Origin: an uncultured Phascolarctobacterium sp. | GTDB taxonomy: Bacteria > Bacillota > Negativicutes > Acidaminococcales > Acidaminococcaceae | Assembly: GCA_947629685.1 (NCBI GenBank) | Contig: CANREP010000015.1 | Coordinates: 1 to 47,756, forward strand | Reading direction: 5' to 3' | DNA length: 47,756 nucleotides | Part shown: positions 35,742-42,550 of the stretch, piece after piece | Layout: each line of letters opens with the position of its first letter | Position numbering within the stretch: the stretch's first letter is position 1 | Translations under genes and position numbers: made by a program | Notes under the pieces: generated by a model | Database searches by the model: none | What the model saw: the letters and a program-made list of their open reading frames with translations, nothing else | Told to the model about the DNA's origin: nothing

Positions 35742-37205
35742 TTACAGAGATTTTATATATTCCACTGCCTTGCGCATTCTCGCTAAAGTTTTTTCTTTGC
35801 CTAAAAGCACCATCACGTCGAACATACCCGGGCTGACAGTACGTCCTGTAAGCGCCAGACGGGTAGGATGGATAACCTTGCCCAAAGCCAGTCCGTTATC
35901 GGCAGCAATCTTGTTATAAGCCGCCTCGGTGCTGGACAGGTCAAATACTTCATCAGCTTCCAACGCTGCAATGCATTTTTCAAGAAGTTCTGCAGCTTCA
36001 GGTTTAAAATGCTTAGCCACGCCTTTTTCATCATAGGCTTCCACGTCTTTGAAGAAATAAGCTGCCGCATCTGCAACTTCCTGCAGCGTCTTAACGCGCA
36101 CGCGCACCGTATCAACCAGTTTAGCAAAATACTCTTTATTTTCTGCCAGCCATTCTTTGGTTACCAGTCCGTCTTTCAGGAAGAAGGTTTCTGCTTCCGG
36201 CAGGATTTTTGCCAGCGGCAGCTCGGACAAATACTGGCCGTTCATCCAGGTCAGTTTCTTGGTATCGTATACGGCTGCTTTTTTGGACATCTGCTCCAGT
36301 TCAAACAGTTTTACAGTTTCTTCCAGGGTAAAGATTTCCCTTTCATCGCCAGGCCCCCAGCCAAGCAGGGTAAGATAGTTGACGATAGCTTCCGGCAAAT
36401 AGCCCTGAGCACGGAATTCTTCCACAGAAGTTGCGCCATGACGTTTGCTGAGCTTAGAACGGTCAGGAGCCAAAATCATCGGCATATGGCCGAATTTAGG
36501 CGGTTCAAAACCCAGCGCTTCATAAATAAGCAGCTGTTTAGGCGTATTGGAAAGATGTTCCTCTGCACGCAGTACATGGGTCATGCCCATCAGATGGTCG
36601 TCTACTACAACGGCAAAGTTATAAGTAGGCATACCATTGCTCTTAACAATGACAAAATCATCAAACTGATCCATATTGAAAGTAACGTCGCCGTGAATCA
36701 GGTCATGTACGGTAATGCTGCCTTCTGTCGGAATCTTAATACGCACGGAATACGGCTCGCCGGCAGCAGCTCTTGCCTTGGCTTCTTCCGGGTCAAGGTC
36801 ACGGCAGGTACGCGCATAACGGAAAGGCTGTTTTGCCGCACGCTGTTTTTCACGCTCAGCTTCCAAATCGGTCGGCGTGCAGAAGCAATAATAAGCCTTG
36901 CCTTCATCCAGCAGCTGTTGGGCATATTTACTGTACAGCTCACGTCTTTCAGACTGATAATAAGGGCCGCAGGCGCCGCCTGCTTCCGGGCCTTCATCCC
37001 AGTTCAGCCCCAGCCATTTCAGACTGGTCAGGATCTGACTGACGGAATCTTCTTTCAAACGCTCCGTATCGGTATCTTCAATACGCAAAATCAGCTTGCC
37101 GCCCATCTTACGGGCAAACAGCCAGTTAAACAGCGCCGTGCGCGCTCCGCCAATATGTAAATACCCAGTAGGGCTGGGCGCAAATCTTACTCTGATTTCT
37201 GACAT
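35742..37205 (-). CDS. gltX: Glutamate--tRNA ligase
   Basis: Class I synthetase, 487 residues. The N-terminus is RVRFAPSPTGYLHIGGARTALFNWLFAR (HIGH-type motif), and the KMSKS-type loop is DRSKLSKRHGATSV. The WNEGP-equivalent reads GLNWDEGPEAGG. The ATG has AAGGAG upstream. As the first gene of a five-gene operon ending in mutS2, it has a recognisable promoter. Confidence 0.98.
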   Translation of the reverse strand: MSEIRVRFAPSPTGYLHIGGARTALFNWLFARKMGGKLILRIEDTDTERLKEDSVSQILTSLKWLGLNWDEGPEAGGACGPYYQSERRELYSKYAQQLLDEGKAYYCFCTPTDLEAEREKQRAAKQPFRYARTCRDLDPEEAKARAAAGEPYSVRIKIPTEGSITVHDLIHGDVTFNMDQFDDFVIVKSNGMPTYNFAVVVDDHLMGMTHVLRAEEHLSNTPKQLLIYEALGFEPPKFGHMPMILAPDRSKLSKRHGATSVEEFRAQGYLPEAIVNYLTLLGWGPGDEREIFTLEETVKLFELEQMSKKAAVYDTKKLTWMNGQYLSELPLAKILPEAETFFLKDGLVTKEWLAENKEYFAKLVDTVRVRVKTLQEVADAAAYFFKDVEAYDEKGVAKHFKPEAAELLEKCIAALEADEVFDLSSTEAAYNKIAADNGLALGKVIHPTRLALTGRTVSPGMFDVMVLLGKEKTLARMRKAVEYIKSL

Positions 37206-37253
37206 TTTCTCGTCTCCTTAGTTATCTAAAAATAAAAATTGTATATCAGAATA

Positions 37254-37282
37254 ATTATACCCCCTAATAAAACAAACTGCAA
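37254..37282 (-). promoter_or_regulatory. Promoter for the gltX operon
   Basis: On the minus strand TTGCAG is separated by 17 bases from a perfect TATAAT, about 50 bases before the gltX ATG. Confidence 0.65.
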
Positions 37283-37301
37283 ACGAACACGGCTAAAAAG
37301 C

Positions 37302-37345
37302 GAAAAAAAACACCGATAAATCACAAAGATTCATCGGTGTAAAAA
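37302..37345 (-). terminator. Terminator after the DEAD-box helicase gene
   Basis: ACACCGAT pairs with ATCGGTGT, with an inner AATC/GATT extension, followed by eight T on the minus strand. Confidence 0.9.
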
Positions 37346-38602
37346 TCATTTCATTTTATTCTGTCTTCTGTTGCTGCCGGTCTTGGGGGCTTTACGCTTA
37401 TCGGCCACTGCGTTGCGTCCGCGTTTAGGGCCGCTTGTTTTTTTCTTTTTAGTATTGGTGGCGGCAGTCATTCTCCTGGCAACAGTTTTGCCTTCCAGAT
37501 TCTGCCTTTCCATAACGATGTTCAGTTTGGTTTCGATATTGCGCAGCCATTTTACTTCCTCGGCTGTATAGAAAGTAACAGCAATACCGTCGTTGCCGGC
37601 ACGCCCCGTCCTGCCGATGCGGTGCACATACCAGTCTACGTCGTGAGGTATGTCGTAGTTAAGAACGTGGGTTACGCCCTCCACATCCAGCCCTCTGGCC
37701 GCCAAGTCGCTGGCTACCAGTATCTGTATTCTTGCCTCGCGGAAAGCCTTCATAACCGTCTTGCGTTTAACGGCAGACATTTCTCCGTGCAGTACGTCTA
37801 CATTATAGCCCTGGGTGCCCAGCCATTCGCCTACTTCTTTAGCCCGTTCCTTGCTCATACAGAAGACAATCATCAGATAAGGATTGTAACGGTCGATAAG
37901 GGCGGCTGCCGCTCTGTTCTTATATTCTTCCGTAGTCTTAATGCATATCTGCTGAATCTTTTCTACTACGGCTTCTTCTGGGTTAACATCTATCAAAGCG
38001 CAGTTTTTAGTCAGCTTTTTGCCCAGTTTACGCACTTCTTCGGAAAGGGTTGCGGAACACAGCATGGTCTGATGCTCAGGCGCAGTCATGGAGATAAGCT
38101 CGGCAGCCTCGTCGATAAAGCCCTGCTTGAGCATCTCGTCCACTTCGTCCAGCACCAGATATTTGACGCCGCCTAAAGACGTGTTGCCCTTTCTGATATG
38201 GTCTAACAGGCGTCCCGGCGTGCCAATCAGCACGTGGCTTTTGCCTTCCAGCTTGCTTTTCTGCAGTTCAAAATCGCGTCCGCCGGTAACTGCCAGCACT
38301 TTAATCTGACTTTCGCCGGTAATTTTTTTAAATTCACTGGCAATCTGCTGGGCCAGCTCGCGGGTAGGCGTAATTACCAGCGCCTGGACGTAAGGTTTCT
38401 TCACATCTATTTTTTCCGCCAGAGGTATCAGAAAAGCCAGCGTCTTGCCCGTACCTGTCTGCGCTCTGGCAATAACGTCCCTGCCTGCAAACAAGGCGGG
38501 AATGGCCTGTTCCTGCACAGGCATAGGCTTTCTGATACCCATCTTACTGAGCTGCTCTACCGTCTGAGCACAGACATGCAGCGCTGCAAAACCATTAGTC
38601 AT
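37346..38602 (-). CDS. DEAD-box ATP-dependent RNA helicase
   Basis: A 418-residue helicase of the RhlE/CshA type. The motifs occur in order: Q motif with PMPVQEQAIPAL, motif I RAQTGTGKT, Ia PTRELAQQ, motif II VLDEVDEM, motif III CSATL, motif V ASDLAARGLDVEGV, and motif VI HRIGRTGRAG. The last 45 residues form a Lys/Arg-rich tail (KKKKTSGPKRGRN) that probably binds RNA. The ATG at 38602 is preferred because GAGGT lies six bases upstream; ATG at 38608 and TTG-type upstream starts are less likely. Function in ribosome assembly or mRNA turnover is inferred from the family. Confidence 0.95.
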   Translation of the reverse strand: MTNGFAALHVCAQTVEQLSKMGIRKPMPVQEQAIPALFAGRDVIARAQTGTGKTLAFLIPLAEKIDVKKPYVQALVITPTRELAQQIASEFKKITGESQIKVLAVTGGRDFELQKSKLEGKSHVLIGTPGRLLDHIRKGNTSLGGVKYLVLDEVDEMLKQGFIDEAAELISMTAPEHQTMLCSATLSEEVRKLGKKLTKNCALIDVNPEEAVVEKIQQICIKTTEEYKNRAAAALIDRYNPYLMIVFCMSKERAKEVGEWLGTQGYNVDVLHGEMSAVKRKTVMKAFREARIQILVASDLAARGLDVEGVTHVLNYDIPHDVDWYVHRIGRTGRAGNDGIAVTFYTAEEVKWLRNIETKLNIVMERQNLEGKTVARRMTAATNTKKKKTSGPKRGRNAVADKRKAPKTGSNRRQNKMK

Positions 38603-38644
38603 CTTCATACCTCTTTTCTCTGTTAACATTACTTTTCCCTAAAA

Positions 38645-38676
38645 TGAAAAAATCTCAATGCCGCATAGCATTGAGA
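38645..38676 (-). terminator. Hairpin terminator or leader attenuator before the helicase gene
   Basis: CTCAATGC pairs perfectly with GCATTGAG around a six-base loop and is followed by ATTTTTTCATTTT on the minus strand. It lies 90 bases beyond the sigma-like gene and 45 bases before the helicase start. It may end the former or attenuate a helicase leader. Confidence 0.75.
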
Positions 38677-38764
38677 ACAATTATTGTCTGTAATAATGGT
38701 GCCGCGGACACGCACCCTTCCCAGCATACACAAAAAATATTGTTATCATATCAGGCGTGCAGAA

Positions 38765-39049
38765 TTAGCAATTTAAGTACCTTATTATATATTGCAATTC
38801 CGCAGGCAAAAGATGTTCCTGTTCTTCAGTTACAGCAAACAGCCTGCGCCGCGCCGCTGATAATTGATTGTAGGCACTCTCCCGCTGTACTGATAAAACT
38901 GCAGCAATTTGGTTGATGTCCTTTTCGTCAACATACCACCATTTTAATATTTGTTCGTCCCTTCGCTTTAACCCAGTACCGGCAATAAGCGCCGCCAGCG
39001 ACACTTTATTCAGGCTGTCCAATTTCTTGCGGAACGCCTGATAATCCAT
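38765..39049 (-). CDS. Sigma-70 region 4-like small HTH protein
   Basis: A 94-residue protein. The stretch LKRRDEQILKWWYVDEKDINQI-AAVLSVQRESAYNQLSAARRRL follows the sigma region 4 pattern (helix, turn, recognition helix, RARRRL-type end). No region 2 is present. Stand-alone region 4 proteins occur in phages as late-gene regulators, which fits its place beside the lysis genes; a host origin is also possible. The ATG at 39049 lies only nine bases after a TATAAT, so the mRNA may be leaderless. No Shine-Dalgarno sequence is visible. Confidence 0.65.
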   Translation of the reverse strand: MDYQAFRKKLDSLNKVSLAALIAGTGLKRRDEQILKWWYVDEKDINQIAAVLSVQRESAYNQLSAARRRLFAVTEEQEHLLPAELQYIIRYLNC

Positions 39050-39058
39050 AACACAGTC

Positions 39059-39088
39059 ATTATAACACAAAAGCCCTGCTGTTATCAA
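39059..39088 (-). promoter_or_regulatory. Promoter of the sigma-like gene, inside a terminator hairpin
   Basis: On the minus strand TTGATA (5 of 6) is separated by 18 bases from a perfect TATAAT. The -35 box forms the loop of the terminator that follows the preceding gene. Confidence 0.6.
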
Positions 39089-39106
39089 AACAGCGGGGCT
39101 TTCTTT
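39068..39106. terminator. Bidirectional terminator after the dual-frame lysis genes
   Basis: A 14-bp stem (AAAGCCCTGCTGTT with AACAGCGGGGCTTT, one G-U pair) has T-rich tails on both strands: TTTCTTTTT on plus, TTTTGTGTT on minus. Confidence 0.88.
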
Positions 39107-39625
39107 TTATGCTAAAACAGACACCCATAATCCGAACTGGCTTTCATCCCAATTATAAGAAGCACGCGCACCGATATAACGGCTGCTCTCGCCGATGCGG
39201 AAGTATCTGCCGTAAGCAACGCCTGCAATACCGTTAAAATCATCTATTAGTACCGCGTATTCGCTCAGCGCTTTCTTCGCCTGCGTCTTTTCCAACGCTT
39301 TTGAGGATTTCTCTGCATTCTGCAATAAGGCTTCCTGATTCTGCGAGGTAACTTTCAAGGCGGCCAGCTGCGCTTGTAGCTGTTCCGATTGCTTCCTGGC
39401 TTCGGTCAATGCTTGTTGTGACGCTGCCAGCTGTGCCTTCAGCGTCTGCAATTCCGCCAGTGATAGCCTGTTGATTTCGTCCAGCCTGTTCAATCTGCTT
39501 TCCAACGCTGTCAGCTGTTCCGGCGTTATCTCCGCCGCGCCACAAGGCAACGGAAATAAGCACAGCGGCAATAACAGCAGCAATAATAAAATAACGTTTT
39601 TTACTGCTTTTTTGTTCAGGCACAA
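39107..39625 (-). CDS. Secreted coiled-coil protein, outer-spanin-like (frame A of a dual-frame pair)
   Basis: A 172-residue product that starts at TTG, eight bases after GGAG. Residues 8-31 form a signal peptide (leucine-rich core, then LPCGAAE, with Cys28 as a weak lipobox candidate). A coiled coil follows (about 38-115, LESRLNRLDEINRL and onward). The tail of about 50 residues is aromatic-rich and amphipathic (YGRYF, YIGARASYNW, FGLWVSVLA), like beta strands for the outer membrane. Most of the gene is overlapped by a second frame (frame B) that codes for a different membrane protein. Position after amidase and holin candidates suggests a lysis role. No family was recognised; the spanin idea is inference. 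Confidence 0.65.
   Translation of the reverse strand: MCLNKKAVKNVILLLLLLLPLCLFPLPCGAAEITPEQLTALESRLNRLDEINRLSLAELQTLKAQLAASQQALTEARKQSEQLQAQLAALKVTSQNQEALLQNAEKSSKALEKTQAKKALSEYAVLIDDFNGIAGVAYGRYFRIGESSRYIGARASYNWDESQFGLWVSVLA
39240..39623 (-). CDS. Membrane-anchored helical protein, inner-spanin-like (frame B, nested in frame A)
   Basis: A 127-residue product starting at GTG, which shares its G with the TTG of frame A. The N-terminus is PEQKSSKKRYFIIAAVIAAVLISVAL: a positively charged leader and one membrane helix (about 9-26), giving N-in, C-out topology. The rest (about 35-127) is predicted helical, rich in Ala, Ser and Glu, and ends RIRGTNR. This is the shape of a phage Rz-type inner spanin. 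It lies entirely inside frame A and has no separate ribosome site. An in-frame TTG at 39647 could give an eight-residue longer form. Confidence 0.65.
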   Translation of the reverse strand: MPEQKSSKKRYFIIAAVIAAVLISVALWRGGDNAGTADSVGKQIEQAGRNQQAITGGIADAEGTAGSVTTSIDRSQEAIGTATSAAGRLESYLAESGSLIAECREILKSVGKDAGEESAERIRGTNR

Positions 39626-39633
39626 CGTCAGCA

Positions 39634-39641
39634 CTCCTTTC
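39634..39641 (-). promoter_or_regulatory. Single Shine-Dalgarno sequence serving two overlapping start codons
   Basis: GAAAGGAG on the minus strand lies 8 bases before TTG (frame A) and 10 bases before GTG (frame B). The two start codons overlap as TTGTG. Confidence 0.65.
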
Positions 39642-39713
39642 TTGCAACTTGTGCCAAAATGGAACAAGTTCAAAAGGCTGCCGCCGGTATCAGCAGCAGC
39701 CTTGCAAATAAGA

Positions 39714-39797
39714 TTAGTTAAATACGCCGCCAGCAATGCAGCCGACAATTACGCACAGCACAATACCGGCAATAATGGCCATTTTAGTTTTGTTCAT
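39714..39797 (-). CDS. 27-residue membrane peptide in the phage lysis region
   Basis: The tiny product reads MNKTKMAIIAGIVLCVIVGC followed by IAGGVFN. It has a charged start, one hydrophobic helix and two cysteines. A very strong GGGGGTG ribosome site lies five bases before the ATG, which is the main reason to believe it. It lies between the amidase and the dual-frame gene pair. It may be a small holin-like or regulatory membrane peptide. No homologue is known to me. Confidence 0.6.
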   Translation of the reverse strand: MNKTKMAIIAGIVLCVIVGCIAGGVFN

Positions 39798-39816
39798 GGT
39801 TTCACCCCCTTCAACA

Positions 39817-40152
39817 GCTCGAATTTTTCGAATGGTTAAACTGGTCGATTTCGACCGGTTTAAACCTTTCGCGATAAAATACACGAGATTTCTCGTATAT
39901 CAAACGTTTTTTAGAACTAAAACAAGCTAATTTTACTTGCAAAAGTAATTGGTTTTTAGTCCTAAAATTCTGCAAAGCCGCATAAACACTGAATATTTTA
40001 ACTTGACGGTAATTTGCAAATTGGTTCAGTTTAGTCTTATGTTGGCACCAAAACCGAACCAATCTTGTACCAATTCTTATACCAACTCGTACCAGTTTTA
40101 CTCGTTAGTTACTCGTTACCTACTCGTTACCTGCTCTACTGTACTCTACTTG
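39817..40152. repeat. Gene-free phage region with many palindromes and 11-bp tandem repeats
   Basis: About 350 bases without a credible gene. Inverted repeats, in order: TCGAA-TTT-TTCGA (39819-39831), GGTCGA-TT-TCGACC (39843-39856), ACGAGA-TT-TCTCGT (39883-39896), TTTTAG-AA-CTAAAA (39909-39922), TTACTT-GCAA-AAGTAA (39933-39948), TTTTAG-TC-CTAAAA (39954-39967), AATTTGCAAATT (40011-40022), and the long-spaced pair ATTGGTTC (40020-40027) / GAACCAAT (40056-40063). ACCAA/ACCAG units then repeat about every 11 bases to 40094. Three 11-mers sharing TACTCGTTA stand in tandem at 40098-40130, with two weaker copies to 40152. It could be an attachment, origin or regulatory region. Confidence 0.75.
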
Positions 40153-40712
40153 CTGAGATAATCTGTAACACCTCTTGCAATAGCTCTGGCCATTTCATCC
40201 TTATTGGCAAGTAAAAATTCAAGGTCGGTATCGTTGTCAATGAAAATCATCTCGTACAGCACAGCAGGCATATTGGTTGCGTTAAGAACTACGTAGCCTG
40301 CTTCTCGGTCAACATCTCCGTCCAGCCATTCGGAACGCACATACAGTTTTGCACCGAAAGTATTTTCCACCCGGGACATAATGCAGGTGGCCAGTTCGTC
40401 AGCCGCTGTCTGCCCTCTGCTTGTAAAAATTTCCGTACCTTCTGCCATGCCATTAAAAGCATTACAATGAAGGCTTACAAAAACATCCGCAGGCCAGTTG
40501 TTTGCTGCTTCGCAGACGCACTCTCCAACGCCGTCATAATTAAGGTTATCTGATTGCAACAGCTTCACCTCGCAGCCAGCCGCTTCCAAATACTTTTTAA
40601 CCATGGTGCCAATTTCAAGTGCAATATCTGCTTCGGTAATGCCACTGCGTTTATTGATTGCCCCAGGGTCGATACCGGGACAATGCCCAGGATTCAAAAA
40701 GACTCTTGCCAT
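40146..40712 (-). CDS. Phage endolysin, N-acetylmuramoyl-L-alanine amidase (Amidase_3)
   Basis: A 188-residue zinc amidase that cuts between MurNAc and the stem peptide. It starts MARVFLNPGHCPGIDPGAINKRSG, with the first zinc His in the PGH motif. VFVSLHCNAF holds the second His, and MPAVLYEMIFIDN holds the catalytic Glu. No signal peptide or binding domain is present, so it needs a holin to reach the wall. It lies 14 bases after the holin candidate, in a lysis cassette. Confidence 0.93.
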   Translation of the reverse strand: MARVFLNPGHCPGIDPGAINKRSGITEADIALEIGTMVKKYLEAAGCEVKLLQSDNLNYDGVGECVCEAANNWPADVFVSLHCNAFNGMAEGTEIFTSRGQTAADELATCIMSRVENTFGAKLYVRSEWLDGDVDREAGYVVLNATNMPAVLYEMIFIDNDTDLEFLLANKDEMARAIARGVTDYLSK

Positions 40713-40726
40713 TTTAACAGCCCCCT

Positions 40727-40975
40727 TTATTTGTTACTTCCTTTAAATACGGTTGTTACTTTGTTGGCGATATTTACGCCGGCCACGGCCGCAACCAAAG
40801 TTTGGAACACCAACACAATGTTATCGCTAATATCGCCGTCAACCTGGTACTTGACCAATACAAAAATAAAACAGATTACAAGGCAAAGTATCAGCGCGCT
40901 TACTTTTGCTTCGTCAATACTCAACCCGTCTTTAAGATTAAAATTTGAGATGGTTTCTTTTACTTCGTCTGCCAT
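40727..40975 (-). CDS. Phage holin candidate
   Basis: An 82-residue protein with two hydrophobic segments (about 26-43, VSALILCLVICFIFVLVKY, and 53-73, NIVLVFQTLVAAVAGVNIAN), an acidic N-terminus and a Lys-containing C-terminus. This class II holin topology and the position just before the amidase support the call. The ATG at 40975 is preferred over one three codons upstream, which lies too close to the GGGG ribosome site. Confidence 0.72.
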   Translation of the reverse strand: MADEVKETISNFNLKDGLSIDEAKVSALILCLVICFIFVLVKYQVDGDISDNIVLVFQTLVAAVAGVNIANKVTTVFKGSNK

Positions 40976-40991
40976 TATTTGCATATCCCCT

Positions 40992-41264
40992 TTACTGTAA
41001 AACCAACTGCGCTACCGCAACAACAGTACCTATTACTGTTAAAATGGTGGCAGTCATCCAGACAAGCAAACCTTTAAGCGTCAGTGCCTGATGCTGCGTT
41101 TTTTCCAAAGCGTCCAGCCTTTCACTATGCTTGTCAAGTCTGCGGTCTTGCCTTTCCTGCGTTTTCAAAATACCATTTGATAACATGGATTCAATAACGC
41201 TTACTTGTGCCACCAATTTTTGGATATTTTTTCCCATGTTTTCTAAACGGTCGTTTTCTTCCAC
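40992..41264 (-). CDS. XhlA-like membrane protein (hemolysin/holin accessory)
   Basis: A 90-residue product starting at GTG. It has an N-terminal coiled coil (about 5-60, RQDRRLDKHSERLDALEKTQ) and one C-terminal membrane helix (about 66-87). This is the layout of XhlA, which works with a holin in PBSX-like lysis. It is the first gene of the lysis cassette and is divergent from the integrase. Confidence 0.7.
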   Translation of the reverse strand: MEENDRLENMGKNIQKLVAQVSVIESMLSNGILKTQERQDRRLDKHSERLDALEKTQHQALTLKGLLVWMTATILTVIGTVVAVAQLVLQ

Positions 41265-41280
41265 CGCACCACCCCCGTAT

Positions 41281-41306
41281 TGTTATAATGAACTCCGAAA
41301 GGAGTT
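41281..41306 (+). promoter_or_regulatory. Extended -10 promoter and hairpin/operator before the integrase
   Basis: TGTTATAAT is a perfect extended -10 element (TG-n-TATAAT) with no matching -35. Immediately after it comes AACTCC-GAAA-GGAGTT, a perfect inverted repeat with a GNRA loop that contains the integrase Shine-Dalgarno sequence (AAAGGAG). Confidence 0.6.
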
Positions 41307-41313
41307 GTTAAAA

Positions 41314-42420
41314 ATGTTAAGAAGCCAAATTATTAAAAAGCCCAAACGTATCCGACGAAAGAAAGGTGCACAAGATAAATTGCCTAATGGCTTTGGCAGC
41401 GTTACACATTATAATGACGGCAACCGTTCAAAGCCTTATATTGTCCGGGGCCCACGTGACCCAGCCACCGGTAAGCAACCATTTATTGCTGCCGTGTCCA
41501 CCGAGGAAGAAGCCTATGAGATTTTAGTTAAACGCCGCAACAATCCTTACTTGTTTGCCAAAAACGCCACTACATTTGCCGAAGCACACCAGCTGTTCTT
41601 AATATCGCACTATCTCGAACTTGATAAACCAACCCAAAATAACTGCCGCAGCGCCTGGAAACACTGCGAAATGCTTGCGAATTATAAATTTAGGGCAGTC
41701 AAAACCAGCGACTTGCAGCGTGTCATCGAAACTATGCACGATAAAGGCATTGGCTACGACATGCAGCGTAAAGTCAGGCAGCTTATGCACTATATTTATA
41801 ATGCCGCTGTAAAATACGAACTTATCAAAAAAGATGACGATAAAAGCATCGGCGTTGACATTGACCCCAAACTTACAGACCCCGATAAACAGCCTTTTAA
41901 CCGCAGACAGCTAAACCGAGTTAAGGCTTTAATAACAACCGCTTCGCCGGAAATAGCGGAACTTGCAATGATAGTAGTAATGATGTGCTACGCAGGAACA
42001 AGGCCGGGTGAATTTTGCCGCGTTCTGAAAAAGGATGTGCATTTAAAGCAGCGCTGGTTTTGGATAGGCAAAAGTAAAACCAAAAGCAGCAGCAACCGCA
42101 TTGTTCCGATAAGTAAAATTACACTGCCTTACTACGAACACTGGATGCAAAAGCCCGGTGCAACGCTCATAACTCGTGATAACGGCATCCCACTTTCCTA
42201 CGCCGCCCTGCGTGACAGATTCAAACTAATAATGAAGCTATCGCGCTGCAAACATACACCAGGCGAATGTCGCCATACCTGCGCGACTATGCTTGATAAC
42301 GCCGGAGCTAACGAAACGGCCGTAAAACGTATTCTTGGTCATGCTTCACAGGGCGTTACCAAAGGTGTTTATACCCATAAATCCCTCCACGAGTTAAAGC
42401 GCGCTATAGACCTGCTTTGA
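41314..42420 (+). CDS. Phage tyrosine-type integrase
   Basis: A 368-residue site-specific recombinase. The N-terminal part has an arm-binding-like domain (about 18-65, with GFGSVTHYNDGNRSKPYIV and TGKQPFIAAVSTEEEAYEIL), followed by a SAM-like core-binding domain (about 85-175). The catalytic domain shows MMCYAGTRPGEFCRVL (Arg I), TPGECRHTCATML (His-x-x-Arg region), GHAS, and GVYTHKSL (tyrosine). The ATG has AAAGGAG nine bases upstream. It reads opposite to all surrounding phage genes. Confidence 0.95.
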   Translation: MLRSQIIKKPKRIRRKKGAQDKLPNGFGSVTHYNDGNRSKPYIVRGPRDPATGKQPFIAAVSTEEEAYEILVKRRNNPYLFAKNATTFAEAHQLFLISHYLELDKPTQNNCRSAWKHCEMLANYKFRAVKTSDLQRVIETMHDKGIGYDMQRKVRQLMHYIYNAAVKYELIKKDDDKSIGVDIDPKLTDPDKQPFNRRQLNRVKALITTASPEIAELAMIVVMMCYAGTRPGEFCRVLKKDVHLKQRWFWIGKSKTKSSSNRIVPISKITLPYYEHWMQKPGATLITRDNGIPLSYAALRDRFKLIMKLSRCKHTPGECRHTCATMLDNAGANETAVKRILGHASQGVTKGVYTHKSLHELKRAIDLL

Positions 42421-42550
42421 CGGGTTTTCGTGTTGCTAACTGGTTATTATTTTTCTTCCTGGTATTTTCTGAAACGTGCTTGTAGACTACGTTTCCGGCG
42501 TTGCTAATCTGTTGCTTGTATATTCATTTATTTATAACAGCGAAAAGCCG
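42421..42550. other. Candidate attachment (attP-type) region after the integrase
   Basis: GAAACGT (42471-42477) and ACGTTTC (42489-42495) form an inverted repeat around GTAGACTAC. Direct copies of GTTGCTAA flank it at 42432-42439 and 42500-42507. Position beside the integrase and the repeat layout are suggestive only. Confidence 0.35.

Noticed and set aside
35868-37160. A 430-codon open frame antisense to gltX
   Set aside because: gltX on the other strand is certain, and the plus-strand product has no recognisable motif or ribosome site. Long antisense frames are common opposite genes with this codon use.
38603-39106. A tRNA gene as the phage integration site at the host border
   Set aside because: No cloverleaf-forming sequence with a tRNA T-loop (GTTC-type) was seen between the helicase gene and the first phage genes.
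39811-40062. An 83-codon minus-strand frame in the palindrome-rich gap
   Set aside because: It would start at TTG without a ribosome site and its composition is unlike a protein. The palindromes explain the region better.
40098-40152. A short CRISPR array, suggested by the tandem repeats
   Set aside because: The repeats are 11 bases with no spacers and no cas genes nearby.
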